This document shows, in pieces, positions 52,384 to 64,000 of a stretch of DNA of 64,000 nt; position 1 is the first letter of the stretch; every line of letters starts with the position of its first letter. The stretch is taken from assembly GCA_963575745.1 (NCBI GenBank), contig CAUYUJ010020538.1, positions 321,133 to 385,132 on the forward strand. The letters are read 5' to 3'. The translations under genes were made by a program, and so were the position numbers. Origin of the DNA: Prorocentrum cordatum. Lineage: Eukaryota; Sar; Dinophyceae; Prorocentrales; Prorocentraceae. Under the pieces are notes generated by a model that was given only the letters and a program-made list of their open reading frames with translations, did no database searches and was not told the DNA's origin.

Positions 52384-53010
52384 TATTTACATATGCATGC
52401 ATGCATGTATGCATATAGTAGTACACTATTGACATACATGTGTAAAACTATATATACATACATATATATATATATATATATGTATAGGTATCCCTGCGGT
52501 GGTTTTCAACCCATCCCGCTATTGTGCTTGGTTTTTCGGTCAGAGGCCTGTTGGATGCCCGTGAGGATCTCTTTGGATACCTCCTCGGAAGCTTCTTGGA
52601 GGCCGGTTGAGAGTCGTTTCTAAGTGTCCCCCCAGGCCTGCTTTGGGCCTCCCGTGGCTTCTTGGGTTCCTCTTGCTGCGTCTTGGGCGAACCTCGGAGG
52701 CCTCTGGGGGATCTTGGGTCCATCTTGGGGCGGAGGGCTCGAAATTTCAGTTCGTGCTCGTCATTTTGTTCTTGGGTTGTCTTGGGGGCCGCTTGGGCCT
52801 TTCTTGGGGGTTCTTGTGCAGTTGTTGACCGATATTGGGCGCCTTTTGGGCCGTCGTTGACGCTGTGAAGACCGACAATGTGGTACTGCCAAAACCATAC
52901 CAAAACTCATGGATGTTAACTATTTGGGCCTCTTGGCCCGCCTCCAGGGCCTCCAAGACGGCCCAAGAGGCGACCAAGAGGGCTCCAGGTCGATGTCTGA
53001 AGCCAGGTTG
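52384..53010. repeat. (TA)n region, then another CTTGGG repeat block
   Basis: 52384-52490 is AT-rich with ATGCATGCATG and (TA)n. 52520-53010 is a direct-orientation copy of the TCTTGGGCC family with the core GGCTCGAAATTTCAGTTCG at 52733-52760. Gene-like sequence is absent. Confidence 0.8.
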
Positions 53011-53046
53011 GACATGCATGTCCCGAGCGCCGCGCCTATGACTTCT

Positions 53047-53071
53047 CCAAAAGTCACGCGGTGACTTTTGG
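53047..53071. other. Perfect 11-bp hairpin
   Basis: CCAAAAGTCAC, loop GCG, GTGACTTTTGG. No gene upstream points to a terminator role. 53072-54137 holds a (TA)n run at 53272-53295 but no supported gene. Confidence 0.8.
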
Positions 53072-53270
53072 GAGCGTCCCAGAGCGCACGTAATTCTAGG
53101 CTGTTGGCCCCTTGAAGAGTACGTCATATTTTAAACAGGGAATATCCGGCAGGACCCGAGGACATTCCACTTTGTGCCACAGAGCACGAAGGCGGATATA
53201 TCTATACATTCTTCCGCCATGTATTAGATCTAGGCACACATATGTACATTTTTTTGTATTTACACGTATG

Positions 53271-53302
<32 letters not shown>

Positions 53303-54137
53303 ATGTGTGACTATAGTTCGATACGCTTATATGTAAAACCGATGTTGCGAACATCATTCTGGATCGTTTCGAGGCTTCGTCCCAACGATTCGTATCTGTT
53401 GGCGCTCTTGGTTGGCGACCTAGTTTTTGCGCGGTGGGCAACACGGATATCACTTAGGCCAGAGCTTTATGATACACGACGATCCCAAATAGTTGATCGA
53501 TGGACGGTCCGCGATTCGTATTGAGCTAGTTTGGCGAGTTGTGCAGACACGGAGCTTTCAGCGGTTCGTTGTGATTTGTTTCGTTCCCACATGTTTCGTA
53601 CCACATGTTTCGTGGTTCTGTTGTTCCACGTTGTTCTCAGAGGAGTCTTGCGTCTTGTCGGGTCGTTTTTGTCGCTCGCGGGTGTGTCGTTTTCCCCCAG
53701 CCACTTGCACAATGGAGATCGCAGTCCCAGACCACCAGCGCTCGATGGCCCCAGGGTCTGCGAGGGCTCCCAAAATACACGCCAGTCGTTGAAAGTCGGC
53801 ATTCTTGGATGTCCAGATCCCAATCTGCTTTACAGCCGTCCTCCCATTTCAATAATCGGTATGCATTTGCTGTGTTTTTGTAATTACCGGGAAGGGCCTG
53901 AACCCAATATACTTGATCCGCCTTCATGCTTCACATTTCTGCCTACATCTTCCGATCGCCGTGTAAACGTGCCCGTCGTGTGTTGTGTTGACGACGCGCG
54001 AACGTTTTTGGGATGGGCCTGCGGTCTCTCTCCTGGCCCCTCCTCGTCGACCCTTCTCCCCCGCCTCCTTTTCTCGTCTTCCCTCCTGTCTCCTCTTCCC
54101 GCCTCCTCCCCACCTACATCTTCCCCCGTCTCCACCT

Positions 54138-54312
54138 CTCGAGTCGGGGATCGACTACAGAATTGATGCGCCCCAGACTGTATAGGTTCGTCGAGTCCAC
54201 GATAGATGCGTACAGTGCTCGTAGACCAACGAACAGTATTCGTGTTGGTGTTGTAGGTTCGACGAGAAAGCCAAGCTTGGGGTAACTCAATTTTATAGTC
54301 GATCGCCTACTC
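54138..54312. mobile_element. MITE-like element M3, copy 2
   Basis: Exactly 175 bp like copy 1. Left end CTCGAGTCGGGGATCGACTA, right end TATAGTCGATCGCCTACTC. Interior shares GTAGGTTCGACGAGAAA. Flanks are pyrimidine-rich and show no obvious target duplication. Confidence 0.75.
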
Positions 54313-55600
54313 TCCACCTCTTCCTTCTCCACTCCACCTTCCTGCTCCAGCTCCTCGTCCTCCATCTCCTCCAGCTCGTCCACCTCGTGGACTCCAGGGG
54401 GGTGGGGACAAGGGAGGCGGAGGGGAGGGGGGAGGCGACGGGAGGAAGAGGAGGAGAAGGAGGAGGACAAGGAAGATCGAAGAAGAACCATGTTCGTAAA
54501 CCAATGAATGTTCGAAGGTCCGCGCGGGGTTCTGGGGTCCGTTCGGACCTCCGGGGGCTTTGGCTCATGCCCTGCGCCCTGTGGCAGTCCCCCCGAGCCA
54601 GTCCCCCCGAGTCAGTCGCCCCTCGCAGGAGGTTCTGTCTCGGTTATATCTCGGTGCGGGCAAGACTTACGTATATCCATATCCAGTGCGTCTTGGATTT
54701 CCTGGGAGGGGGCGCCACACGGCCGAGGCGCAGTGGATGTGGGTAACCGCCGACGGGCGATAATAGAGTACCCCCCCGCCCCCTTTTCCCCCCTTTATTT
54801 TTTATCCCCGACCTCAGGGATCTATCTGTGGGGAAGGCGCGGAGGCCGAATTTCATAATCCACGGGAAAGTTGCGGGGATCGAAGTTGCTAACACCAGTT
54901 TCCGCTGTCGCGAGCGTGTGGCCGGGCTGTGGGATCCTCTCTCATCCTCATCTTCCTTCGGATTTGTTATTATTAATGTTTATGTTGTTCCTCTTCTTTT
55001 ATGTTTCGGTTCGAAGTTGCTATCTCTTTATGTTTCGGTTCGAAGTTGCTATCTCTTCGTGCTGGCTAGCAACAGCTTCAAACATGATGTGCCTTCTCTT
55101 CCTTCTTCTTTTCCTTTTGCTTATCTTCCTTTTCTCTTTCTCTTCCTTCCGCCCCCCCCCCACCCCAGGGGCCGATGTTTTATCTCCGGGTTTTTTTCAT
55201 CCCCCGCGGGGCCCCACCATGGAGCCCCTTCCATGCGCTCCTGAAAACGATTAAAAAGAAGTTGTTTTTCACACATACAAAAACATAAGGCCCAAATGTC
55301 ACTTTTTCCCAAAACCTAGCCTGGGGCCATCCTCTTCTCTCTCTCTCTCACTCTGTCTCCCACCATTCTTAATCCTCTCTTCCTGCTCGTGGTGGGGATG
55401 AGCAATCGTGCTATACCCTTGCATTATTGCCACTTCGGCCCGTCTCCGGGCCTTGCAAGGACCTCGCATCTTTGCCGCCCATTCTTACTGCGCGAGTCGA
55501 CTGTAATACTGCGAGAATTCCCTCCCCCCCCCATGCAGGAGCGACTCGCGGCCGCGGCCGTGCGCCGAGAGCTTGCGAGCGCCGAGGGTAAGCCCCTCGC
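54313..55600. other. No supported gene; simple-sequence patches
   Basis: 54310-54480 is pyrimidine- then purine-rich. 54998-55057 contains a 29-base direct duplication (TTTATGTTTCGGTTCGAAGT and following). 55130-55170 and 55340-55365 are CT-rich. No domain seen. Confidence 0.6.
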
Positions 55601-55624
55601 CCCGCACGACTTCGGCCTCGCACA

Positions 55625-55890
55625 GAGCCTCGAAAGCTCTCGAGTCAGCCTTGCGCCGAGGGCCTCCTGTCAAGTTGTATAGCCACGAGCCTCGAAAGCT
55701 CTCGAGTCAGCCTTGTGCCGAGCGCCTGCTGGCAAGTTGTACAGCCGCGAGCCTCGAGATCTCTCCAGTCAGCCTTGTGCCGCGCGCCTGCTTCGTCACG
55801 AGCCTGGAGATCTCTCGAGTGAGTCTTGCGCCGTCATCAGCATCACGATCATCATCATCACCGTCATCGTCACCATCACCACCATCATAA
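55625..55890. repeat. 62-bp tandem repeat and (CAT)n run
   Basis: GAGCCTCGAAAGCTCTCGAG recurs at 55625, 55687, 55749 (62-base steps) and partly at 55800. Each unit contains the palindrome AGCTCTCGAG or a variant of it. 55830-55890 is CATCAT/CACCATCA microsatellite. Confidence 0.85.
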
Positions 55891-57860
55891 CTTACCTTCC
55901 CCGGCAAGATGGTTTATCATCTCCGCCAGAACCCCGAATTGGATTATCCCCGGGGGACCATTGTCGCCCAGTTCCGTTTAATATTCAGCTTCCAGGGGCA
56001 CGGCTTTTGTCCACGTCCACAGTGCCCCGGGCTTCTGGGGAAGCCCACACTCGGAGTTCGGCGCTTGCTCCTCCAGCCCCCCGCGAACCCTGGGCAGCGG
56101 GCGGGGGGGGCAGCTGGTCGGAGGCGGGCGGCGCGGCGACGGGGGTGCCTCGGCGGGCGCCCCGCGGCGGCAGGAGTACCTCCAGACCCTGATCGACAGG
56201 GGGACCCTCCGCCTGCAGGAGCCTCCGCCCCGGCGTCTTCCCTCGCACAGGAAGACACAGGAACCAAAAACACAAAGGACTTCTCGCCATGGGGGAAGCG
56301 GGTCCTGAGAGGAACCGGGTCCTGAGATTTTGCCGTGTTTTCGAGCTCTTGGGGCCCTCCACGTTCCCCTGGAGCGTCAGAAAGCGGTTCAGGATCAACG
56401 ATTTGTCTTTGCACCAGGGTCCAGGACCCGTTTTCCTCGGGTACCCACCCGTTTCCCCCATAATAACGAAGACCAAATAATTTTATAATCTTATGTTGGT
56501 CGGAGTTTGATGCGTATTTGTTGGAACCACGCTGGAGCGGCCCCTCCAAGGATGTCCAGCGCGGACCCAAGAAATTCGCGCGGACCTCAGAGAAATTATG
56601 GTTATGTTTTTTTGTTGCTTTGTTTCGAAGCAGATCACGATGAAGCAAACCTGTCTTGAGCGAAATGGGTCCCTAGGTGTTTCGCCGTCTTCGTCCAAGA
56701 TGTTTAGGGGAATGGCTCTGGACGAAAAACGTGTCTTGGGGAATGCCCTGGGATTTAGAATTCGTTTGCTTCAGGACCTTTTAGCTTGCGCCACAAAAAA
56801 TAATCGATGCCACAATCACCAAGGGTGCGACCTCCAGCGAGGAGGTCCGCGATGCCTCCCCTAGCCGGTGACAGGGGGTGTTTACTGGAAGGCCAACGAC
56901 CCACACACACACAAAATTCAAGTATCATAGATAGGGTATCGTTCAAGCGTCGATGAGCATGGAGATGGACCCGTAAAGAGAGCGTTGTTGCGGATCACGA
57001 ATGGACGCCACAACTCTTCGAGAGGAGTCCCATCGCAAGACTTGTGATGCCCAACCCTGTTTGCATTGGGGGTCTCAGCATGGGGCCCCCAACGCGATCC
57101 AATATGTGGTTCACGACGACGACAGGGTCATCCGAGAACGCGGTGGTCTGATGACACTGTGCACTACGCGGGCCCAGAATGGGGGCCTCCGAGGCCGCAC
57201 CTGGCAAACGGGACTTCGTCGATGCTGCATGTGGGCAGGACGACGCTGGATGCCTTCTCGGTGCGCTTCACTCTGTGAGCGTGCGGGCGTGCGGGCCGCC
57301 TGTTGTCCAGCCACACACACATGCCCCGTGCTGCGGCGCCGCCCTGCGACACGCCCCCGCGGGAGAGTGCCGCAGGCCCAAGGTCCGAGCGTCTCGAGTG
57401 CCTCGAGCGTCTCGAGCGGAGACTCCCCGCTCGATCGCCCGAGACACGCCGGCAACGCCAGCCAGCACCACCTGCAGCTGGCCCTGCCATCGGACGGCGA
57501 GACCTCTCGGGGCCCCGTCCTCTCAGTGGCAGCAGGGGGCGGATGCACCGGAGAGCGGTGCAGGCGCTGCGTCACGCCGCCGCCTCTGGCCCACCGCGCC
57601 TCGGCGCGACACGCTGCCCGCGTCCCCGCTCGGACGCTCTCGCTGGTCGTCGGCGATTCTCCAGTGGCCGCGCGGAGGCGCCGTGCGCTCCGTCCCCCCC
57701 CCCCCCGCGGCGGCGAGGACGGCCGCGAGGCGGAGCTGGGGCCGATCGGCATCCGCGGCTTCGAGCTGCTCGGGGAGGGCGAGGCGCCACGGGCGGCCCG
57801 GCGCGGCGGCAGCGACGGGGGAGTGGCGGCAGCGGGCGCGGGGGCGGCCCGACCTCCACG
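55891..57860. other. No supported gene
   Basis: Unique-looking DNA. Frames on both strands are Pro/Arg/Ala-rich and overlapping, without domains. A GCGCGGAC/GCGCGGACCTC pair lies at 56545-56590, similar to words at 21176-21345. Confidence 0.5.
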
Positions 57861-57999
57861 AGCGCGTTCCACTGCTCGCAAAGTAGCTGCTCGGAAGTGG
57901 CCTGGATCCATCGCGGGGGATCTACGATAAATGATATCAGAGCAGACATGTGTTTTTCTGACGTTTGCGAGTAGGCACTCTGCGAGTAGTGGAACGCGC
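57861..57999. mobile_element. MITE-like element M1, copy 2 (inverted)
   Basis: 139 bp with inverted ends: AGCGCGTTCCACTGCTCGCA at 57861 against the reverse complement AGCGCGTTCCACTACTCGCA at 57999, continuing to GCCTACTCGCAAACGTC. Interior matches copy 1 reversed, with TTATCGTAGATCCCCCGCGA. This copy shows the full outer arm missing from the left side of copy 1. Confidence 0.75.
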
Positions 58000-58822
58000 T
58001 CGGCAACGACCGACTGCGGCCCCCTGCCTTCAGGGCAGCCACGTGGGGGCGGCCGTTCGGGGATGGTTCCTGCTGCTTCTCTTCCCCCTCTCCCCCTCTT
58101 TCTCGCCCCCCGCCGAAGGCATCTCCGCGCCACAGCGATCTTGGGCGGCGTGCCGCAGGATCCGCGCCGCACTGGCATGTAATGTCCAGTCGGTCCGATT
58201 CGACATCGATTCTGGCCTCATCTCCTCCTCCTCCTCCTCCTTCCTGCTCCTTCCTCATCTGCCTCCGTGGTGCTGCATCGTGAGCCCCTTTCCCATCAGT
58301 TGGGACGCCAGTGACCTGCAGGACATTGAAACTTCCCTGAGGCCACCTTGGCTTGGGCCAGCCCCCTCCTCCCCCATCCCTCTCAGGCAGGAGGGGTGGA
58401 GTCCAGCGCGGGGGCGGCCCGATCGACCCCCTGTAAGCTGGCCCCTCGGGTCCCACTCCGACCCTGCCGGACCGATTCGGTATCCATCTCAGTTGGCCCG
58501 ACCCCATCCGACTTTGATTCCCGGCGATCCGGTGCTACCCCATGCTTGCATGCATGGCGCTGTTGTGCATCCTTGCGCGGCCGATCTGGGTCGACCTCGA
58601 TTCCGTGCCGCAATGCAACCCGATCCGACGCACATCATCCGATCCGATCCGATTACTCGATCCAGAGCTCACTGACCCCTCCCCTCCGTGACGACCCTGC
58701 CTCGCGCCAAGACTTGCCTGTACATCCGAAGATGTTTTCTTTTTCGATGCGCGGCCCCAGAGGTCCCGGCCCATCCCCCAGGTGTGCAATCGGACGGACG
58801 GTGCTGGGACGAGGATGAGGCC

Positions 58823-58917
58823 GTTCCGGAACGCTCTCAGAGCGTTCCGGAGCGCTCTGAGAAGGCCGCGGCGCCCGAGACATTTTCCAGAGCCGCCGCA
58901 CCTCAGAGATTCTCGAT
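58823..58917. repeat. Dispersed repeat R4, copy 2
   Basis: Partner of 34333-34427. The interval 58000-58822 shows no supported gene, only (CTC)n and GATCCGATCC words. Confidence 0.75.
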
Positions 58918-59095
58918 CAGATCCTCCCCCGAGGAGTCTCGTCCTGGCTCCGCCCTGCCCCACCCAGGGCCCCAGAGGCGGAGATCGAGGAAGACCGCCG
59001 GGATGGAAGAGCAAACTCGTCGGAGATTTGGGCCGGCGGGCCGCCCGAGCCCACGGCGGGGAGCCTCTTGTGGCTCGGGGTGGCCCAAGATCAAG

Positions 59096-62000
59096 CATTT
59101 CAACGAAGCTGTTCACGGGATCCCACGTGCCAGAGCTGAAGGGGGGTCAGGCGGCGCACGCGTGCACCGTCAGGCTTGCACGAATATAGACAAACAACAG
59201 GAATATCCAACACAGCAGCGGGACGTGAGGCGAATCCAGACGAGAGCGAGCGTGGGGCCGCTTGCCCCAAAGTATGTTCGAAAGTCCCCGCGCGGGACCA
59301 GCACGAGCCCGAAATGGGCCTCCCAAAATCGGTACTTGACCTGGCATTCCAGGTGACCCTCCAGGCCCACAGAGTCCACGTGCGGAAACTCCCCCCTCGA
59401 GAGGAGGGTGGGCGGGGCCGAAATCCCGAGGACGGCAGAGCCGAAGGAGGACAGAAGGACGAGGACGAGGAAGGACAAGAGAGGATTGTACGAGGGGGGG
59501 GGAACTAACAGTATAAAAGAGCGTTACACTAACATTTATTTCAACGAAGCTGTTCACGGGATCCCACGTGCCAGAGCTGAAGGGGGGTCAGGCGGCGCAC
59601 GCGTGCACCGTCAGGCTTGCACGAATATAGACAAACAACAGGAATATCCAACACAGCAGCGGGACGTGAGGCGAATCCAGACGAGAGCGAGCGTGGGGCC
59701 GCTTGCCCCAAAGTATGTTCGAAAGTCCCCGCGCGGGACCAGCACGAGCCCGAAATGGGCCTCCCCAAATCGGTACTTGACCTGGCATTCCAGGTGACCC
59801 TCCAGGCCCACAGAGTCCACGTGCGGAAACTCCCCCCTCGAGAGGAGGGTGGGCGGGGCCGAAATCCCGAGGACGGCAGAGCCGAAGGAGGACAGAAGGA
59901 CGAGGACGAGGAAGGACAAGAGAGGATTGTACGAGGGGGGGGGGAACTAGCAGTATAAAAGAGTGTTACAATAACATTTTTTTCCACGAAGCTGTTCACG
60001 GGATCCCACGTGCCAGAGCTGAAGGGGGGTCAGGCGGCGCACGCGTGCACCGTCAGGCTTGCACGAATATAGACAAACAACAGGAATATCCAACACAGCA
60101 GCGGGACGTGAGACGAATCCAGACGAGAGCGAGCGTGGGGCCGCTTGCCCCAAAGTGTGTTCGAAAGTCCCCGCGCGGGACCAGCACGAGCCCGAAATGG
60201 GCCTCCCAAAATCGGTACTTGACCTGGCATTCCAGGTGACCCTCCAGGCCCACAGAGTCCACGTGCGGAAACTCCCCCCTCGAGAGGAGGGTGGGCGGGG
60301 CCGAAATCCCGAGGACGGCAGAGCCGAAGGAGGACAGAAGGACGAGGACGAGGAAGGACAAGAGAGGATTGTACGAGGGGGGGGGAACTAACAGTATAAA
60401 AGAGCGTTACACTAACATTTATTTCAACGAAGCTGTTCACGGGATCCCACGTGCCAGAGCTGAAGGGGGGTCAGGCGGCGCACGCATGCACCGTCAGGCT
60501 TGCACGAATATAGACAAACAACAAGAATATCCAACACAGCAGCGGGACGTGAGGCGAATCCAGACGAGAGCGAGCGTGGGGCCGCTTGCCCCAAAGTATG
60601 TTCGAAAGTCCCCGCGCGGGACCAGCACGAGCCCGAAATGGGCCTCCCCAAATCGGCACTTGACTTGGCATTCCAGGTGACCCTCCAGGCCCACAAGAGT
60701 CCACGTGCGGAAACTCCCCCCTCGAGAGGAGGGTGGGCGGGGCCGAATTCCCGAGGGCGGCAGAGCCGAAGGAGGACAGACGGACGAGGACGAGGAAGGA
60801 CAAGGGAGGATTGCACGGGGGGGGACTAGCAGTATAAAAGAGCGTCACAAGAACATCTATTTCAACGAAGCTGTTCACGGGATCCCACGTGCCAGAGCTG
60901 AAGGGGGGTCAGGCGGCGCACGCGTGCACCGTCCGGCTTATAGACAAACAACAGGAATATCCAACACAGCAGCGGGACGTGAGGCGAGTCCAGACGAGAG
61001 CGAGCGTGGGGCCGCTTGCCCCAATGTGCGTTCGAAAGTCCCCGCGCGGGACCAGCACGAGCCCGAAATGGGCCCCCCCAAATCGGCACTTGACTTGGCA
61101 TTCCAGGTGACCCTCCAGGCCCACAGAGTCCACGTGCGGAAACTCCCCCCTCGAGAGGAGGGTGGGCGGGGCCGAAATCCCGAGGACGGCAGAGCCGAAG
61201 GAGGACAGAAGGACGAGGACGAGGAAGGACAAGAGAGGATTGCACGAGGGGGGGGGGGGACTAGCAGTATAAAAGAGCGTCACAAGAACATTTATTGCAA
61301 CGAAGCCGTTCACGGGATCCCACGTGCCAGAGCTGAAGGGGGGTCAGGCGGCGCACGCGTGCACCGTCAGGCTTGCACGAATATAGACAAACAACAGGAA
61401 TATCCAACACAGCAGCGGGACGTGAGGCGAACCCAGACGAGAGCGAGCGCGGGGCCGCTTGCCCCAAAGTATGTTCGAAAGTCCCCGCGCGGGACCAGCG
61501 CGAGCCCGAAATGGGCCCCCCAAAATCGGTACTTGACCTGGCATTCCAGGTGACCCTCCAGGCCCGCAGAGTCCACGCGCGGAAACTCCCCCCCTCGAGA
61601 GGAGGGTGGGCGGGGCCGAAATCCCGAGGACGGCAGAGCCGAAGGAGGACGGAAGGACGAGGACGAGAAGGGACAAGAGAGGAGTGTACGAGGGGGGGGA
61701 ACTAGCAGTATAAAAGAGCGCCACAAGAACATTTATCTCAACGAAGCTGTTCACGGGATCCCACGTGCCAGAGCTGAAGGGGGGTCAGGCGGCGCACGCG
61801 TGCACCGTCAGGCTTGCACGAATATTGACAAACAACAGGAATATCCAACACAGCAGCGGGACGTGAGGCGAATCCAGACGAGAGCGAGCGCGGGGCCGCT
61901 TGCCCCAAATTATATTCGAAAGTCCCCGCGCGGGACCAGCACGAGCCCGAAATGGGCCTCCCAAATCCGGCACTTGACCTGGCATTCCTGGTGACTTTCC

Positions 62001-64000
62001 AGGCCCACAGAGTCCACGTGCGGAAACTCCCCCCTCGAGAGGAGGGCGGGCGGGGCCGAAATCCCGAGGACGGCAGAGCCGGAGGAGGACAGAAGGATGA
62101 GGACGAGGAAGGACAAGAGAGGATTGTACGATGGGGGGGGAACTAACAGTATAAAAGAGCGTTACACTTACATTTATCTCAACGAAGCTGTTCACGGGAT
62201 CCCACGTGCCAGAGCTGCAGGGGGGTCAGGCGGCGCACGCGTGCACCGTCAGGCTTGCACGAATATAGACAAACAACAGGAATATCCAACGCAGCAGCGG
62301 GGCGTGAGGCGAATCCAGACGAGAGCGAGCGTGGGGCCGCTCGCCCCAAAGTGCGTTCGAAAGTCCCCGCGCGGGACCAGCGCGAGCCCGAAATGGGCCT
62401 CCCAAAATCGGTGCTTGACCTGGCATTCCAGGTGGCCCTCCAGGCCCACAGAGCCCACGCGCGGAAACTCCCCCCTCGAGAGGAGGGTGGGCGGGGCCGA
62501 AATCCCGAGGACGGCAGAGCCGAAGGAGGACAGAAGGGCGAGGACGAGGAAGGACAAGAGAGGATTGTACGAGGGGGGGAACTAGCAGTATAAAAGAGCG
62601 TCACAATAGCATTTATTTCAACGAAGCTGTTCACGGGATCCCACGCGCCAGAGCAGAAGGGGGGTCAGGCGGCGCGCGAGTGCGCCGTCAGGCTTGCACG
62701 AATATAGACAAACAACAGGAATATCCAACGCAGCAGCGGGGCGTGAGGCGAATCCAGACGAGAGCGAGCGCGGGGCCGCTTGCCCCAGAGCATGTTCGAA
62801 AGTCACCGCGCAGGGCCAGCGCGAGCCCGAAATGGGCCTCCCAAACTCGGCACTTGACCTGGCATTTCAGGTGGCCCTCCAGGCCCACAGAGCTCACGCG
62901 CGGAAACTCCCCCCTCGAGAGGAGGGTGGGCGGGGCCGAAATCCCGAGGACGGCAGAGCCGAAGGAGGACAGAAGGACGAGGACGAGGAAGGACAAGAGA
63001 GGATTGTCCGAGGGGGGGGAACTAGCAGCATAAAAGAGCGCCACATTAACATTTATTTCAACGAAGCTGTTCACGGGATCCCACGTGCCAGAGGGGGGTC
63101 AGGCGGCGCACGCGTGCACCGTCAGGCTTGCACGAATATAGACAAACAACAGGAATATCCAACGCAGCAGCGGGGCGTGAGGCGAATCCAGACGAGAGCG
63201 AGCGCGGGGCCGCTTGCCCCGAAGTATGTTCGAAAGTCCCCGCGCGGGACCAGCGCGAGCCCGAATGGGCTTCCCAAAATCGGCACTTGACCTGGCATTC
63301 CAGGTGGCCCTCCAGGCCCACAGAGTCCACGTGCGGAAACTCCCCCTTCGAGAGGAGGGCGGGCGGGGCCGAAATCCCGAGGGCGGCAGAGCCGAAGGAG
63401 GACAGAAGGACAGAAGGACGAGGAAGAGGAAGGCCATGAGAGGATTGTACGAGGGGGGGGGGGAACTAGCAATATAAAAGAGCGTTGCAATAACATGCAT
63501 TGCAACGAAGCTGTTCACGGGACCCCACGTGCCAGACTTGAAGGGGGGTCAGGCGGCGCACGCGTGCACCGTCCGGCTTGCACGAATATAGACAAACAAC
63601 AGGAATATCCAACGCAGCAGCGGGACGTGAGGCGAATCCAGACGAGAGCGAGCGCGGGGTTCGCTTGCCCCAAAGCACGTTCGAAAGTCCCCGCGCGGGA
63701 CCAGCGCGAGCCCGAAATGGGCCCCCCAAAATCGGTACTTGATTTGGCGTTCCAGGTGGCCCTCCAGGGCCACAGAGTCCACGTGCGGAAACTCCCCCCT
63801 CGAGGGGAGGGCCGGCGGGGCCGAAATCCCGAGGACGGCAGAGCCGAAGGAGGACAGAAGGACGAGGACGAGGAAGGACAAGAGAGGATTGCACGAGGGG
63901 GGGGGGGGGACTAGCAGTATAAAAGAGCGCCACAAGAACATTTATCTCAACGAAGCTGTTCACGGGATCCCACGTGCCAGAGCTGAAGGGGGGTCAGGCG
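59096..64000. repeat. 441-bp tandem satellite, 11 units plus a partial at the window edge
   Basis: The landmark CAACGAAGC starts units at 59101, 59542, 59984, 60425, 60863, 61298, 61739, 62180, 62619, 63059, 63503 and 63948 (steps 435-445). In order, a unit has GATCCCACGTGCCAGAGCTG, GGTCAGGCGGCGCAC, AATATAGACAAACAACAGG, CCCCGCGCGGGACCAGC, CCAGGTGACCCTCCAGGCC, GTCCACGTGCGGAAAC, CTCGAGAGGAGGG, GGACGAGGAAGG, a run of 7-11 G, and TATAAAAGAGCG about 30 bases before the next landmark. Both strands have about 110-136-residue open frames per unit, but they shift with G-run length and have no domain. Not 5S rRNA, U snRNA or spliced-leader genes by sequence. It continues past the window. Confidence 0.97.

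Noticed and set aside
53047-53071. Transcription terminator
   Set aside because: A good hairpin, but no upstream gene, no U-run and a eukaryotic context.
59096-64000. Protein-coding tandem genes (110-residue plus or 136-residue minus frames per unit)
   Set aside because: Frames change with G-run length and small indels between units, both strands are open to a similar degree, and there is no domain. I treat the array as satellite DNA, possibly transcribed.
59096-64000. 5S rRNA, U-snRNA or spliced-leader gene array
   Set aside because: No 5S core, no U6-like motif and no CCGTAGCC..GGCTCAAG string in the units.

Overview
The window looks like nuclear DNA of a dinoflagellate. Three remnants of the dinoflagellate spliced leader (the 22-nt trans-spliced mRNA cap, CCGTAGCC..GGCTCAAG) lie in the DNA at 3333-3355, 15385-15405 and 35884-35934. 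The protein fragments are also typical of the group: PPR repeats of the KLEPNIITY..SACEK type, a chlorophyll a/c light-harvesting (LHC) fragment, and an endonuclease-type and a tyrosine-recombinase-type retroelement. The DNA is GC-rich and crowded with micro-, mini- and satellite repeats. I see no bacterial operons, rRNA or CRISPR. No gene here is convincingly intact. Almost every recognisable coding stretch carries stops or frameshifts, so this is a graveyard of retrocopies and transposons in repeat-rich DNA. Protein-level calls rest on motifs I recognise by eye.

Layout. 0-3.3 kb: dispersed repeats and a short inverted-repeat element. 3.3-7.5 kb: a spliced-leader-tagged, decayed retrocopy of a Cys-rich protein gene. 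8.6-15.4 kb: stacked simple repeats, including an 11-nt repeat, a 16-nt repeat and an eight-copy 152-bp satellite. 15.4-16.8 kb: a second leader relic and a frameshifted coiled-coil-like gene. 17-21.7 kb: triplet repeats, GGA tracts and dispersed repeats. 21.8-24.2 kb: three short open frames that look secreted and Cys-rich or glycosylated. 27.9-30.1 kb: a decayed retroelement front end (membrane ORF plus Gag-like ORF). 31.5-33.7 kb: a hAT-like miniature element and a minus-strand endonuclease retroelement. 35.9-40.4 kb: nested leader relics, then PPR, LHC and leucine-rich-repeat (LRR) pseudogenes, all on the plus strand. 40.6-45.7 kb: further repeat families and a 1.4-kb fold-back.

The centrepiece, 45.73-52.38 kb, is a nearly full-length tyrosine-recombinase retroelement. 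In order it holds a two-pass membrane Cys-rich ORF, a Gag-like ORF, reverse transcriptase, RNase H, a cytosine-C5-methyltransferase-like domain and a tyrosine recombinase. It is bounded by split direct repeats in the order A1-ORFs-B1-A2-B2, as in PAT/Ngaro-type elements. It is inactive: part of the RT palm is missing and several frames are broken.

52.4-59 kb is repeats and second copies of the miniature elements. From 59.1 kb to the window edge runs a tandem array of about 441-bp units, each carrying a TATAAAA box and a G-run. Reverse transcription and insertion of mRNAs and transposons, followed by decay and tandem amplification, explains most of the window.
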